Source: Halobacillus yeomjeoni
GTDB lineage: Bacteria; Bacillota; Bacilli; Bacillales; Halobacillaceae
Length of the DNA stretch: 64,000 bases
Assembly (NCBI RefSeq): GCF_020171525.1
Contig: NZ_JAIVAI010000003.1
Coordinates: 124,001-188,000 of the forward strand
Direction: 5' to 3'
Shown here: one piece after another, positions 30,654 to 41,001 of the stretch
How the letters are laid out: every line of letters begins with the position of its first letter
How positions within the stretch are numbered: position 1 is the stretch's first letter
Notes under the pieces: generated by a model
Told to the model about the DNA's origin: nothing
Seen by the model: the letters and a program-made list of their open reading frames with translations, nothing else
Databases searched by the model: none
Program-made: the position numbers and the translations under genes

Positions 30654-30668
30654 TCCGACCGTTTGCAT
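30654..30668 (-). promoter_or_regulatory. Candidate cre (CcpA) site in the glpD leader
   Basis: Minus-strand ATGCAAACGGTCGGA fits WTGNAARCGNWWNCA at 13 of 15 positions, located 16-30 bases downstream of the -10 box. The mismatches fall in the right half, so this is a weak candidate, though glycerol genes are usual CcpA targets. Confidence 0.4.
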
Positions 30669-30683
30669 TAACTTGTTGCTTAC

Positions 30684-30711
30684 ATTGTAACAGATATGTG
30701 GATTCTGTCCA
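30684..30711 (-). promoter_or_regulatory. glpD promoter
   Basis: Minus strand TGGACA, 16-bp spacer, TACAAT with an upstream TG (extended -10). It begins 5 bases beyond the glpK stop codon, giving glpD an independent promoter. Confidence 0.75.
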
Positions 30712-30715
30712 CCAT

Positions 30716-32224
<1,509 letters not shown>

Positions 32225-32311
32225 CTACTCTTCTTTTTGGCTCTGTTATTGCTTCGTGTTGTTATTTCATATGTGAGCTTATACCAACTCTTTCTGTCCT
32301 AAAATTTGTGT

Positions 32312-32433
32312 GAGGATGCCTTGGGAATGACTCCCTTTCCGTGGGGTACCGTGAGCCTCCTCAGGCTGCGCCTTCCGGGGTCTCACGATGTACCTTTATC
32401 CCACAGGAGTCTCGCCATTCCCAAGGCCGCCTC
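32312..32433 (-). repeat. Structured repeat unit B1
   Basis: Outer arms GCCTTGGGAATG/CATTCCCAAGGC (32318-32329, 32416-32427), where copy A1 has CCTTTTAGAATG and its complement: a compensated change. The four internal boxes are intact on the minus strand. Confidence 0.78.
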
Positions 32434-32490
32434 TTCCAAGTAGAAGGGTCGGAAAGGCCATAGCCGAAGTCCGTTACACCAACTACGAAC

Positions 32491-32613
32491 GGGATGGCAG
32501 GGAAAACAGGTAGACTCCTGCGGGAAAAAGGAACAAGATGAGACCCCGGAGAACGAAGTTCAAGGAGGCTAAAGCGTTCCCCGCGGAAAGCGGACTGTTT
32601 TCCCTGCCATCCC
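32491..32613 (+). repeat. Structured repeat unit B2
   Basis: Same 19-bp outer arms as A2 (32491-32509 and 32595-32613) and the same internal boxes, with GCGGG/CCCGC and GAAC-GAA-GTTC stems. Confidence 0.8.
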
Positions 32614-32750
32614 ATGCTCTGTTCAAAAAACGGACCGAACCTATAATTCTACACGGAACTTTAACAGAGTCTTCTTTTTAACGCTGTTTAATACAGGGAT
32701 CATCCAAAAAATCTTAATGCAGTTTATTCGTCATTGAACATTAACACTAT

Positions 32751-33551
32751 TTAAGCCGCTTTGACTTTTTTCAACTCCACCCTCATGGATGCGAACAATA
32801 ACGCGATGATGAGAAGTGAAGAAATCCAAAACCACCCGGTCATGTTCGCCTTAAAAATCGCTTCGTAGAACAAACCGCCGTACATGCCTCCGATTACAGG
32901 TCCGATAATCGGAACCCAGGCGTATCCCCAATCCGAACTCCCTTTACCCGGAATCGGCAGCAGCGCGTGAGCAAGTCTCGGACCAAAATCACGTGCTGGA
33001 TTGATGGCATATCCCGTAGTTGCTCCGAGAGACATACCGATAGCTACAATCAACAGTCCTACAATCAATGGGTTCAACCCTTCTGTAAATTCATTGGCAC
33101 CGATGAAAAGAATCCCGATGACCAACACAAATGTTCCAATGACCTCACTGACCAGGTTCGAAATGGGGCTTCGAATCGCAGGATCGGTACAAAACACCGA
33201 CCTCATCGCTAATTTGTCTTCTGTGTCTTTCCAATGAGGCATGTAGTGGAAATAGACGATGGAGGCACCGATAAATGCTCCCATTGTTTGAGCTACGATG
33301 TACATCGGTACTTTCGACCATGGAAAGTCGCCAACCGTAGCTAAACCAAGGGTTACGGCAGGATTGATATGTGCCCCACTCACCTGCTTGACCGCATACA
33401 CCCCCATGGCGACAGCCAGTCCCCAGGCAACGGTAATCAGTACCCAGCTACCTTCGGCTTTTGTATGTTTCAAGTTGGCACCGGCTATGACCCCGCCACC
33501 GAGAATGATTAAGATCATAGTTCCGACCAGTTCTCCCATGAATTCTGTCAT
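32751..33551 (-). CDS. glpF: Glycerol uptake facilitator
   Basis: Aquaporin-family channel for glycerol in the cytoplasmic membrane. 266 residues with six hydrophobic helices and both half-helix motifs: NPA in SGAHINPAVTLG and NPARD in GYAINPARDFGPRLAH; the Asp after the second motif marks the glycerol-conducting branch. It follows glpP after a leader terminator, the usual GlpP-controlled arrangement. In B. subtilis glpFK are one operon; here repeat copy B separates them. Confidence 0.96.
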   Translation of the reverse strand: MTEFMGELVGTMILIILGGGVIAGANLKHTKAEGSWVLITVAWGLAVAMGVYAVKQVSGAHINPAVTLGLATVGDFPWSKVPMYIVAQTMGAFIGASIVYFHYMPHWKDTEDKLAMRSVFCTDPAIRSPISNLVSEVIGTFVLVIGILFIGANEFTEGLNPLIVGLLIVAIGMSLGATTGYAINPARDFGPRLAHALLPIPGKGSSDWGYAWVPIIGPVIGGMYGGLFYEAIFKANMTGWFWISSLLIIALLFASMRVELKKVKAA

Positions 33552-33583
33552 GGCAGCAAGCCCCTTTCCTTACGCCCGCCTTT

Positions 33584-33622
33584 AAAAAAATCACACAATG
33601 TCCATGATGGACAATTGTGTGA
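33584..33622 (-). terminator. Leader terminator upstream of glpF (probable GlpP antitermination site)
   Basis: TCACACAAT-GTCCAT and its complement (one bulged A) around a 1-base centre, then seven T on the minus strand. It sits 33 bases after the glpP stop and 32 bases before glpF, so antitermination by GlpP with glycerol 3-phosphate is the likely control. Confidence 0.85.
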
Positions 33623-33654
33623 CATCTAGGTGAGTGCTTCAGCTAAGGAAAGAT

Positions 33655-34212
33655 TTATGTATCATGCGAAAACCGCCATAAATCCTTATGTGAAGACGAT
33701 ACAGCTGAAGCTCCTGCTTCAATAGCCTCGTCGACTTCATCTGCATGACGAATGAGTCCACCGGCAATGACAGGAATACCCAGACGGGCTTTAATCTCTC
33801 TTATCATTCCCGGTAAAACGCCAGGTAAAACCTCTACATAATCAGGTTGGGACTTTTTCATAAGTTTAACGTTGTGTTCAATCGCTTGACTATCAATCAA
33901 AAACAATCGCTGCACGCTGACCATCTCGTATTTTTTTGCCTGACGTATGACATGCGCTCTAGTGGAAATGACTCCGTCCGGCTTCACTTCCTGCCCGATA
34001 TACTCCATTCCGAAATCATCCGCTTTCAACCCTTGAATCAAATCGACATGAACGAAAATCTTCTTCCCCGCTTTTTGACCGACTTTTACAAGTTTTCTTA
34101 AAAGGCCCAGACGACTTTCGAGGAGAATGATCACTTCTGTCTCACTGTCGAGAAGGGCTTCAAACTCTTTCACGGTCTTTACAGCAGGTAATACAGGGTC
34201 TTTGAAGTTCAT
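33655..34212 (-). CDS. glpP: Glycerol-3-phosphate-responsive antiterminator GlpP
   Basis: RNA-binding regulator of glpFK and glpD; binds glycerol 3-phosphate and prevents termination in their leaders. 185 residues of the GlpP TIM-barrel family: ILLESRLGLLRKLVK, KKIFVHVDLIQGL, DGVISTRAHVIRQAKK, LFLIDSQAIEHN, VEVLPGVLPGMI and IPVIAGGLI. Its start overlaps the yvoF stop by 4 bases, so it may be transcribed with the hprK-lgt-yvoD-ppaX-yvoF group. Two matching leader terminators lie in this window. Confidence 0.94.
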   Translation of the reverse strand: MNFKDPVLPAVKTVKEFEALLDSETEVIILLESRLGLLRKLVKVGQKAGKKIFVHVDLIQGLKADDFGMEYIGQEVKPDGVISTRAHVIRQAKKYEMVSVQRLFLIDSQAIEHNVKLMKKSQPDYVEVLPGVLPGMIREIKARLGIPVIAGGLIRHADEVDEAIEAGASAVSSSHKDLWRFSHDT

Positions 34213-34751
34213 GAAGATCCCTCTTTTCTATTGAAAAAATCATCCTGTCTTCTCCGTTCATCCATTTCTTCCTTGGAGTAGATGACCGCCATCGGATTGC
34301 CACCTACAAATGCTCCTGCAGGAACATCTTTATGGACGAGTGTACCTGCTGATACGATGGCACCATCACCGATCTTCACACCAGGTAAAATGGTGGTGTT
34401 GGCTCCGATCATCACCTCATCTCCAATGAGGACATCCCCAAGCCTGTACTCCTGGATCAAATATTCATGAGCCAGTATCGTCGTGTTATACCCGATGACA
34501 CTATTGCGCCCGACTTTGACCCGCTCCGGGTACATGACATCGAGCATGACCATCAAGGCGAAGGCGGTTTTCTCCCCTACATCCATCTTCAGAAATGTAC
34601 GGTACAACCAGTTCTTCATGCCGAGAAATGGCGTATATCTTGCAAGCTGGATGACGATGAAGTTTTTGACCACTTTGAAGAATGGCACCGTTTTATATAC
34701 GTGCCACAAAGAATTAGCTCCTTTCACTTCATAGCGTTCTGTGTTTCTCAT
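34209..34751 (-). CDS. Left-handed beta-helix acyltransferase (YvoF-like)
   Basis: A 180-residue hexapeptide-repeat O-acetyltransferase. The C-terminal half (about 85-160) shows the [LIV]-G-x4 repeat pattern: VGRNSVIGYNTTILAH, IGDEVMIGANTTILPGVKIGDGAIVSAGTLVHKDVPAGAFVGGNPM. The acceptor is unknown. It stands after ppaX in the hprK-lgt-yvoD-ppaX-yvoF order of B. subtilis and overlaps glpP by 4 bases. Confidence 0.88.
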   Translation of the reverse strand: MRNTERYEVKGANSLWHVYKTVPFFKVVKNFIVIQLARYTPFLGMKNWLYRTFLKMDVGEKTAFALMVMLDVMYPERVKVGRNSVIGYNTTILAHEYLIQEYRLGDVLIGDEVMIGANTTILPGVKIGDGAIVSAGTLVHKDVPAGAFVGGNPMAVIYSKEEMDERRRQDDFFNRKEGSS

Positions 34752-34754
34752 CCG

Positions 34755-35393
34755 TCATCCTCCTGTAATTTCAATCAGCTCTCTCATATTTTCAAGCATA
34801 TAATCAGGGTTCAAATCATCCAGAACTTTTCGCCCTTTGACCGTCCATGCCACTCCAGCAGTTTTTGTACCAGCATTTTTCCCTGCTTCGATATCATGCG
34901 TATTATCTCCGACCATCATCGCTTCCGATGTTTTGACACCCAATTGGTCCAGAGCTTTCAAAATCGGCTCCGGATGAGGCTTGGCATGTTCTACGTCATC
35001 CAGGGTGACGACCGTTTCAAACAGCCCGTCAAGGTCCGTCAACTCCAGCCCCATTTGGACCGTATTTCTCATCTTTGTCGTCACGATGCCTAAACGATAA
35101 TCTTCTTCCTTCAGCTTTCGGATGGTTTCCACCACTCCGTCGTACGCTTTCACATACGAATCGTGGTTTTCAATGTTGTGTTTACGATATGTCTCGACCA
35201 TTTCTTCGACGCGATCCGGGTTGATTTTTCTCAAGCTGTCTCTTAGAGGGGGACCGATGAAATCGAGGACTTCATCCCTTCCATAATCCCGGTCTCCGTA
35301 TTGCTCGATCGTATGCATGAAAGAAGCAATGATCAACTCGTTCGTATCGATCAACGTTCCATCCAAATCAAAAAGTATGGTATTTATTTTCAT
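34755..35393 (-). CDS. ppaX: Pyrophosphatase PpaX (HAD family)
   Basis: HAD-family phosphatase of 212 residues; in B. subtilis PpaX hydrolyses the pyrophosphate that HprK produces when it dephosphorylates Ser-P-HPr. Motif I FDLDGTLIDTNE, motif II VTTKMR, motif III K (HAKPHPEPI) and motif IV MVGDNTHDIEAGKNAG. ATG 35393 has GAGGAAGGA upstream and overlaps the end of yvoD by 26 bases; a frame to 35444 lies inside yvoD. Linkage to hprK and lgt supports the specific name over generic phosphoglycolate phosphatase. Confidence 0.92.
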   Translation of the reverse strand: MKINTILFDLDGTLIDTNELIIASFMHTIEQYGDRDYGRDEVLDFIGPPLRDSLRKINPDRVEEMVETYRKHNIENHDSYVKAYDGVVETIRKLKEEDYRLGIVTTKMRNTVQMGLELTDLDGLFETVVTLDDVEHAKPHPEPILKALDQLGVKTSEAMMVGDNTHDIEAGKNAGTKTAGVAWTVKGRKVLDDLNPDYMLENMRELIEITGG

Positions 35394-36324
35394 AAGAAGT
35401 ATCCTTCCTCTGCTGTTGTAATCTGTTCCAAACGAAACCGACACCCGCCGTCAAAATGATCGCTGTAGCTAAACGGATAGCCAATAGAGGCCACACCGGT
35501 ATGCCCAAAGGAATGAAAATCAACGTATCCTCTACGACAGCGTGACAAGAAACTAAAAACAAAATCGCTAAATACATATCTTTTTTGGAAACCCCATCCT
35601 CTTCCACTGCCTGGATCATCAAACCTGCTCCATAAGCAAGACCGATGGTGAGTCCGGCAACTAAGGTCATGGACGTATTCCGCTCCATACCAAGGAAACG
35701 TGTGGCAGGGGCAACCCACCGGGAAAAAAGGTCCAGCCAACCTTTTTCCCGGAGGTATTGCATGAAAATCATCAAAGGGATGACAATGAGCGCCAGCTGC
35801 AAAACACCCATGGATGCTGTCTGAAACCCTTGCCAGATGATTTCTCCCCATCCACCAGGGTCAGAAGTTTTCTCAGGGGCAAGGCCGTATTTAGCTACTT
35901 CACCCCCACCTTTCCAAAGGAGGTTGATCAAAACGGCCGATAGGAATGCCAAACTCAGACGGACTCCTGCGACGAACCACCAGCTTACACCAACCTTTTT
36001 GGCAACTGTCGATTCGATGAGTAAGTTGTGGGAGAAGGACATCATGACCGCCAGGATGAACACTTCTTTGACGGTGAATTCAAACGATATGATCGCTGCA
36101 ATCCCTGCGTATAAGTTTAAAAAGTTTCCGACGACAAGAGGGACTGCAGCTTCTCCAGATAAGCCGATGAACTTCATGAGCGGTTCTAGTTTTTCAACTA
36201 CCCACGGAAGGACAGGCGTGTACTGAAGGATCGTAACAATCAAGGTAACTGGAAAAATCACTTTTCCAAGCGTCCAAGTAAGAGATATCCCTTTCCCGGC
36301 TCCTCGTTTCATGATTCCTTTCAT
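35368..36324 (-). CDS. yvoD: Nucleoside-recognition (Gate) domain membrane protein YvoD
   Basis: A 318-residue integral membrane protein with about eight hydrophobic segments and two Gate-type regions (for example VPLVVGNFLNLYAGIAAIISFEFTVKEVFILAVMMSFSHNLLIEST and the second around TMTLVAGLTIGLAYGAGLMIQ). These domains occur in nucleoside transporters and the SpmA/SpmB proteins; the substrate is unknown. It lies between lgt (14 bases) and ppaX (overlap). Confidence 0.87.
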   Translation of the reverse strand: MKGIMKRGAGKGISLTWTLGKVIFPVTLIVTILQYTPVLPWVVEKLEPLMKFIGLSGEAAVPLVVGNFLNLYAGIAAIISFEFTVKEVFILAVMMSFSHNLLIESTVAKKVGVSWWFVAGVRLSLAFLSAVLINLLWKGGGEVAKYGLAPEKTSDPGGWGEIIWQGFQTASMGVLQLALIVIPLMIFMQYLREKGWLDLFSRWVAPATRFLGMERNTSMTLVAGLTIGLAYGAGLMIQAVEEDGVSKKDMYLAILFLVSCHAVVEDTLIFIPLGIPVWPLLAIRLATAIILTAGVGFVWNRLQQQRKDTSYENKYHTF

Positions 36325-36338
36325 TCTGGTACTCTCCC

Positions 36339-37172
36339 CTATTTTACTTTCTTTCCGTCATAATATTTATCTGCCATTCCAGTCTTACGGCGATAAATCA
36401 TGACAGCGATCGCTAAGACGACAAGAACGATCGATATGAATTGAGCCGTGCGGATCTCTCCAAATAGATAAAGGCTGTCAGTCCGCATTCCTTCTATGAA
36501 GAATCGACCGACGGAATACCAAATGACATAACTCAAGAATACTTCTCCGCGGCGAGGGTTGAACTTATGTCTCAGAATCAACAAGAAAATGAAACCTAGA
36601 ATGTTCCATACGGATTCATATAAGAACGTGGGGTGATATAACGTTCCTCCGATACACATTTGCTGATTGATAAATCCAGGCAGATACTGCATGAAATTAT
36701 TATAGAACGCTTCAGATACCGGCCCGCCGTGGGCTTCTTGGTTCATGAAGTTTCCCCACCGACCGATCGCCTGACCAAGGATGATACTTGGCGCAGCTAT
36801 ATCGGTAATCATCCAAAAGGACAAGCCTTTAAGTTTCGTATACAAGTAAGCGGTCAACACGGAACCGATCAATGCTCCGTGGATAGCGATACCGCCTTCC
36901 CAGACGGCAAACACTTTCCACCAAGGTCCGCCGACATAACGTTCCCATTCAAAAATGACATAATACAATCGTGCGAAGATGATAGCCGCCGGAATAGCAT
37001 AGACGACAATATCGACCATATAATCTTTTTTCAAACCTAGACGTTCTGTTTCCTTCGTTGCGATCAACAGCCCCAAAAAGGCCCCTGTCGCGATGATCAG
37101 GCCGTACCAATATATAGATAAAGGACCAAGTTGAAGGAATACACGGTCTAAGGACTCTGCCGTACAACTCAT
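36339..37172 (-). CDS. lgt: Phosphatidylglycerol-prolipoprotein diacylglyceryl transferase
   Basis: Membrane enzyme that adds diacylglycerol to the lipobox Cys of lipoproteins such as CccB in this window. 277 residues, about seven helices; the family signature [18 protein letters not shown] and the [14 protein letters not shown] and R-containing IRTAQF regions are present. It starts 15 bases after hprK, the typical Bacillus operon arrangement. Confidence 0.96.
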   Translation of the reverse strand: MSCTAESLDRVFLQLGPLSIYWYGLIIATGAFLGLLIATKETERLGLKKDYMVDIVVYAIPAAIIFARLYYVIFEWERYVGGPWWKVFAVWEGGIAIHGALIGSVLTAYLYTKLKGLSFWMITDIAAPSIILGQAIGRWGNFMNQEAHGGPVSEAFYNNFMQYLPGFINQQMCIGGTLYHPTFLYESVWNILGFIFLLILRHKFNPRRGEVFLSYVIWYSVGRFFIEGMRTDSLYLFGEIRTAQFISIVLVVLAIAVMIYRRKTGMADKYYDGKKVK

Positions 37173-37187
37173 GTTGAAAATTCCTCC

Positions 37188-38120
37188 TTACTCTTTCAAT
37201 TGGTCCTGATCGATGACGTTCGTCAAACGTTCAGAAAATTCTTCTGCGGCATTGACTCCCATTCTTTTCAAGCGGAAATTCATCGCCGCCACTTCTATGA
37301 TGACAGCCAAGTTCCGACCTGGACGGACCGGGATGGTGGCTTTCGGTACTTCAACGTCCATGATCTTCATAGTTTCTTCCTCAAGTCCTAAACGATCATA
37401 TTGTTTCTGTTTATCCCATAATTCCAAGTTGATGACTAGCGTGATCCGCTTATAACTTCGAACGGCTCCAGCACCGAAGAGAGTCATGACGTTAATGATG
37501 CCTAATCCGCGAATTTCAAGCAAGTGCTCGATAAGCGGGGGGCTGTTTCCGATTAAAGTATCATAATCCTCCTGGCGAATTTCAACGCTGTCATCAGCGA
37601 CAAGGCGGTGTCCACGTTTTACAAGTTCAAGTGCAGTTTCACTTTTACCCACACCACTTTGACCGGTAATCAATACACCTATCCCGTAGATGTCGACCAA
37701 AACACCGTGAATCGCTGTGAAAGGAGCAAATTTGGACTCCAAATAGTTCGTCAGACGGCTTATGACTCTCGTCGTTTTATATGGGGAAAGCATCAATGGA
37801 ACCCCTGCTTCTTTCGCTGCTGTGTGCAGCTCTACTGGAATATCCATCCCCCGTGTGATAACGATTCCCGGCGTCACATCCGTACACAGTTTCTCAGCAC
37901 GATCCTGCCTCTGCTCCTGGTTCAGTTCATTGAAGTAGGAAAGCTCTGTTTTTCCTAACAGCTGAAGACGATCTTTCGGGTAAAATTTGAAATACCCCGT
38001 CATCTCGACACCAGGGCGAGATATATCGCTCGTATGTATTTCACGGTGAATACCATCTTCACCTGCAATCAATTCCAATTTGAATTGTTCTAATAAATCT
38101 TCGGTGCGAACCTTACTCAT
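37188..38120 (-). CDS. hprK: HPr kinase/phosphorylase
   Basis: Bifunctional sensor enzyme that phosphorylates Ser46 of HPr and Crh (ATP or PPi) when glycolytic intermediates are high and removes the phosphate by phosphorolysis when phosphate is high. 310 residues: N-terminal domain (1-130) and kinase domain with P-loop GQSGVGKS (153-160), the acid pair in LVADDSVEI and the HprK signature [17 protein letters not shown]. It heads hprK-lgt-yvoD-ppaX-yvoF. Its substrates ptsH and crh are both in this window. Confidence 0.97.
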   Translation of the reverse strand: MSKVRTEDLLEQFKLELIAGEDGIHREIHTSDISRPGVEMTGYFKFYPKDRLQLLGKTELSYFNELNQEQRQDRAEKLCTDVTPGIVITRGMDIPVELHTAAKEAGVPLMLSPYKTTRVISRLTNYLESKFAPFTAIHGVLVDIYGIGVLITGQSGVGKSETALELVKRGHRLVADDSVEIRQEDYDTLIGNSPPLIEHLLEIRGLGIINVMTLFGAGAVRSYKRITLVINLELWDKQKQYDRLGLEEETMKIMDVEVPKATIPVRPGRNLAVIIEVAAMNFRLKRMGVNAAEEFSERLTNVIDQDQLKE

Positions 38121-38287
38121 GTGGTACCACGACCTCCTTATAATTCCTTCAATTCCTGCCCCCTATTGTAGCATGTTTTTACTATCCATGGACATACGAG
38201 GGATTACAGCCGCTATTATAGTTGGAATCAGAGGTTAGAGGAGTGTGTGAATGATGCCTTATTTTAGTTTGGGATTATTTATATATA

Positions 38288-38730
38288 GGCTCTGATATGG
38301 ATTGGAGTTTTGCTTTTTTTCATGTGAGCTCATATCAGCTTTTTGTCCTAAAATTTGTATGAGGCAGCCTTGGGAATGAGACTCGTGTTCGATGGAATCT
38401 CTTCAACGTCTCCCAGACGATTCCTTCATCCTATAGAAGTATTCCTTTGAACAAAGTACGGGCTTAGAGGGATGGAAAAGTCATATACCTTTATAAAAAG
38501 AAGTCCGTTACACCAACTGGGAAAGGGAGGGAAGGGAAAACAGGTAGACTCCTGCGGGAAAAAGGAACAAGGTGAGACCCCGGAGAACGAAGTTCGAGGA
38601 GACTCAAGCGTCCCCCATGGAAAGCGGACTGTTTTCCCTTCCCTCCCATACTCTTAGCAAAGAACGGACCGAAACCACAATTCCCGACGGGTGGACCATC
38701 AAAATATCAACACCAGACTTTAACAGAGAC
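38288..38730. mobile_element. Composite palindromic repeat element, copy C (left half decayed)
   Basis: Ends GGCTCTGATA and TAACAGAGAC correspond to those of copies A and B, and the right half and parts of the flanks are strongly similar. The left unit (about 38365-38440) has diverged beyond reliable alignment. No convincing target duplication remains. It occupies most of the 666-bp hprK-yvlD interval, which has no gene. Confidence 0.65.
38525..38647 (+). repeat. Structured repeat unit C2
   Basis: Outer arms 38525-38543 and 38629-38647 are a perfect 19-bp inverted repeat but differ from A2/B2 (GAGGGAAGGG instead of GATGGCAGGG), with matching changes in the other arm. The inner GCGGG/CCCGC stem is disrupted (CCCAT). 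Confidence 0.78.
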
Positions 38731-38737
38731 TGAACAT

Positions 38738-38774
38738 AAAAAGCCTGCACAAGTTCAATGACTTGCACAGGCAT
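38738..38774 (-). terminator. yvlD terminator
   Basis: GCCTG-CA-CAAGT/ACTTG-CA-CAGGC stem with an internal 2-base mismatch; TTTTT follows on the minus strand. Confidence 0.8.
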
Positions 38775-38786
38775 TCGTGTTTGTGC

Positions 38787-39137
38787 TTATTTCATATCTT
38801 TGATCAGGCTGTTCAATACAAGGTTGATCAGGGCAATGATGATGGCGGCGACGAAAGCCATTCCAAACCCGTCAATGTTAAATGTGCTGCCGAGAAGAAG
38901 GTCTGTTAACACGAGAGTGATCGCGTTGATGACCAGCAGGAACAACCCAAGGGAAAGAATCGTAATCGGCAGTGTTAAAATAACGAGAATAGGACGGACA
39001 ATTGCATTCAAAATGGAAAGAATGAAACCTGCCAGCAATGCTCCCACCACACCATCGATTTGAACGGCTTCAAACAACGCACCGACGGCTATGATGGCAA
39101 TAGCATTGACTATGATATGCATCAGCCAGTTTTTCAT
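38787..39137 (-). CDS. yvlD: Phage-holin-4_2 superfamily membrane protein (YvlD-like)
   Basis: A 116-residue, four-helix membrane protein: hydrophobic segments at about 5-22, 28-50, 55-78 and 90-112, with the conserved NAIVRPILVILTLPITILSLGLFLLVINAI core. Despite the superfamily name there are no phage genes nearby; it is a housekeeping protein of the yvlABCD group that often precedes uvrBA in Bacilli. The function is not established; involvement in envelope stress is an inference. yvlC (PspC-like) is not between yvlB and yvlD here. Confidence 0.9.
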   Translation of the reverse strand: MKNWLMHIIVNAIAIIAVGALFEAVQIDGVVGALLAGFILSILNAIVRPILVILTLPITILSLGLFLLVINAITLVLTDLLLGSTFNIDGFGMAFVAAIIIALINLVLNSLIKDMK

Positions 39138-39210
39138 AGTATCCCCTCTTTCTATTACAGTGTTTTACCTGAAAAAGAAGACATCCTCCCCCCTGCTGTC
39201 AATCACTCAA

Positions 39211-40233
39211 TTACAATGCCCGCTTGACGGTCACGGTACCGGTTTTAGTTTCTGCCTCGACGTGGAAGCTTTCTCCAAACTCCTCGAAGGCTTCGAACTC
39301 AAGCTTCTTATTCACTACTTCGTTTTTATCACTTAAAATCTTATAGTTATCCAGCTGGCAGTCGATTTTTCCAATACTGGAACGCAGCACACCATCGATC
39401 TGCTTATGTTTCGGCAGCGTGATGTCTACACTTCCAGTGCCCGTTTTATAAAAACCTGTATGAGCACGCCCTCCTGTATGCTCGACTACGATGCTGCCGC
39501 TGATAGCGGATGCGTCACTTTTACCATATTCACCTCGTAACGTTATAGAACCGTTTACGGTATCTGTTTCACACGTATCAAACTTTCCTTCTGTCACCCG
39601 GACAGCTCCATTGACTGTTCCTATCTTACAACTTTCTCCATTCACAGATTCCAGCTGCACTTTGCCGTTCGCCGTTTTGAGATGCATGTGATCCGCTTTG
39701 ACATTTCTCATATCCAAGCTTCCATTGGAAAGTTTCATTTTAATAAAATCATAGTACTTTTCAGGAATGTATAAGTGGATATTCGTCTTGATTTTTTTAG
39801 ACGGACTTGCAATACGGAGTAAATCTCCTTTAACTTCAAATTGATTATCTGCTAAAAACCTCTCTCTAGCCTCTTCCTCGTTTTCCACTTGGTAAGCTTT
39901 GATGTCGTAGACCGCTTTCAGGTGCGATTCACCCCAGGACTCTATTTTTGCTCCACCATTAGCTATTGAAAGATCGATGTCTTTAAAATCTACATCTTCT
40001 GTTTCTGTTTCATAGGTAAACTCCACATAATCACCGAAGGATAAGTCAAAGTCCGCGTTCCTGATTTTTTCAACCGCATCTTCTAAAAAATTTCTGATGC
40101 CATAGGTTTTCTTATCACTCTTCGCAGGTTCAGACTTCTCTTTATCCAATGAATCTAAAAGTCTGCTTCCTTCTTCGGCAGATATTGTCCCTTCTTCAAT
40201 CATCTTAAGTACTCTCATGCGTTCTTCATTCAT
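39211..40233 (-). CDS. yvlB: DUF4097 protein (YvlB-like)
   Basis: A 340-residue protein. Residues 1-30 form a short helical SHOCT-like module (MNEERMRVLKMIEEGTISAEEGSRLLDSL); residues about 90-330 form a repetitive beta-strand domain (DUF4097/4098) with regular N-G turns (TANGKVQLESVNGESCKIGTVNGAVRV). In Bacilli the family belongs to membrane-stress loci related to LiaG. No signal peptide is seen, so the domain is probably cytoplasmic. It lies 73 bases upstream of yvlD on the same strand. Confidence 0.88.
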   Translation of the reverse strand: MNEERMRVLKMIEEGTISAEEGSRLLDSLDKEKSEPAKSDKKTYGIRNFLEDAVEKIRNADFDLSFGDYVEFTYETETEDVDFKDIDLSIANGGAKIESWGESHLKAVYDIKAYQVENEEEARERFLADNQFEVKGDLLRIASPSKKIKTNIHLYIPEKYYDFIKMKLSNGSLDMRNVKADHMHLKTANGKVQLESVNGESCKIGTVNGAVRVTEGKFDTCETDTVNGSITLRGEYGKSDASAISGSIVVEHTGGRAHTGFYKTGTGSVDITLPKHKQIDGVLRSSIGKIDCQLDNYKILSDKNEVVNKKLEFEAFEEFGESFHVEAETKTGTVTVKRAL

Positions 40234-40294
40234 AAAGCATCCACTCCTTTATCTATTAATACAGCTTTCCCGTTGGTAAGGTTTCAAAAACTAT

Positions 40295-40334
40295 AAAAAA
40301 ACACCTCAAGAAGGTGTGTCCTTCTCAAGGTGTC
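40295..40334 (-). terminator. Terminator after bshB2
   Basis: ACACCT-CAAGAAGG/CCTTCTCAAGGTGT stem with a 2-base mismatch and 5-base loop; seven T follow on the minus strand. Confidence 0.82.
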
Positions 40335-40341
40335 GTAGAAA

Positions 40342-41001
40342 TTACTGTTTAAATCGATACTTGTAGAACCGCTCTTTCTTCAACCGTTCCAACTGTTCGG
40401 ACTGTTGGTCTGTACTTTGAATTAAACTCATCATCCCATCCGCTTGAGATAAATGGGCTTTAATCGCAGCCAGCTTACGGTCCCAGTACGGCTCGATATC
40501 ATATACAATATCCGGTTCGCCTATTTCTTCTTCATGATCGTTTGAAATTGCATGCATCCAAACTTCCGGCCTATCATCCGAATCCATTTGACGGACAGCT
40601 TCTACAACTGCAGCTCCGAGAGCATCATGATCAGGGTGAACTGCATACCCAGGGTAATGGGTGATGACCGTAGTCGCTTTATACTCGGATATTTTCCGTT
40701 TCAAATGGTCCGCCATCTGAGCGACCGGTTCAAATTCAAGGGTTTTGTCACGATAGCCGAGATACTCGACATCGATATCCAGCTGCTTTGCTGCTTCTGC
40801 CAATTCTTTTTTACGGAATGAAGAAAGGGTTTCACGGTTGGCGAATACAGGATTCCCCATATTCCTTCCCATTTCTCCCAGTGTTCCGCATAAGTAAGTG
40901 ACAGGAACTCCTTCATCTCTGAACTTGGTGATTGTACCTGATGCGCCGAATGATTCATCGTCTGGATGTGGAAAAATGACCAGGACGTGTTGATTACTCA
41001 T
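40342..41001 (-). CDS. bshB2: Bacillithiol biosynthesis deacetylase BshB2
   Basis: Zn-dependent LmbE/PIG-L deacetylase, expected to remove acetyl from GlcNAc-malate in bacillithiol synthesis. 219 residues from ATG 41001. The metal motif VIFPHPDDESFGASG is near the N-terminus and the second ligand site in HYPGYAVHPDHDALG. The chosen ATG has GAGG 9 bases upstream and overlaps the yojF stop by 8 bases; upstream in-frame Met codons are inside yojF. The yojF-bshB2 pair is conserved in Bacilli and separates BshB2 from the paralogue BshB1. Confidence 0.92.
   Translation of the reverse strand: MSNQHVLVIFPHPDDESFGASGTITKFRDEGVPVTYLCGTLGEMGRNMGNPVFANRETLSSFRKKELAEAAKQLDIDVEYLGYRDKTLEFEPVAQMADHLKRKISEYKATTVITHYPGYAVHPDHDALGAAVVEAVRQMDSDDRPEVWMHAISNDHEEEIGEPDIVYDIEPYWDRKLAAIKAHLSQADGMMSLIQSTDQQSEQLERLKKERFYKYRFKQ

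Larger units (their letters stand above)
32239..32671. mobile_element. Composite palindromic repeat element, copy B, inserted between glpF and glpK
   Basis: A 433-bp element with ends GGCTCTGTTA and TAACAGAGTC, flanked by exact 8-bp direct repeats TTCTTTTT (32231-32238 and 32672-32679), a clear target-site duplication that extends to 10 bp if the right terminal TC is counted as repeat. Internally it is closely similar to copy A, including the linker between the two divergent units. It splits the glpF-glpK interval. No transposase is encoded. The 84-aa ORF across it is not credible as a gene. Confidence 0.82.

Noticed and set aside
38787-39137. Prophage remnant suggested by the holin-like domain of YvlD
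   Set aside because: The superfamily name is misleading; it is a chromosomal yvl gene near uvrBA and no other phage gene is in the window.
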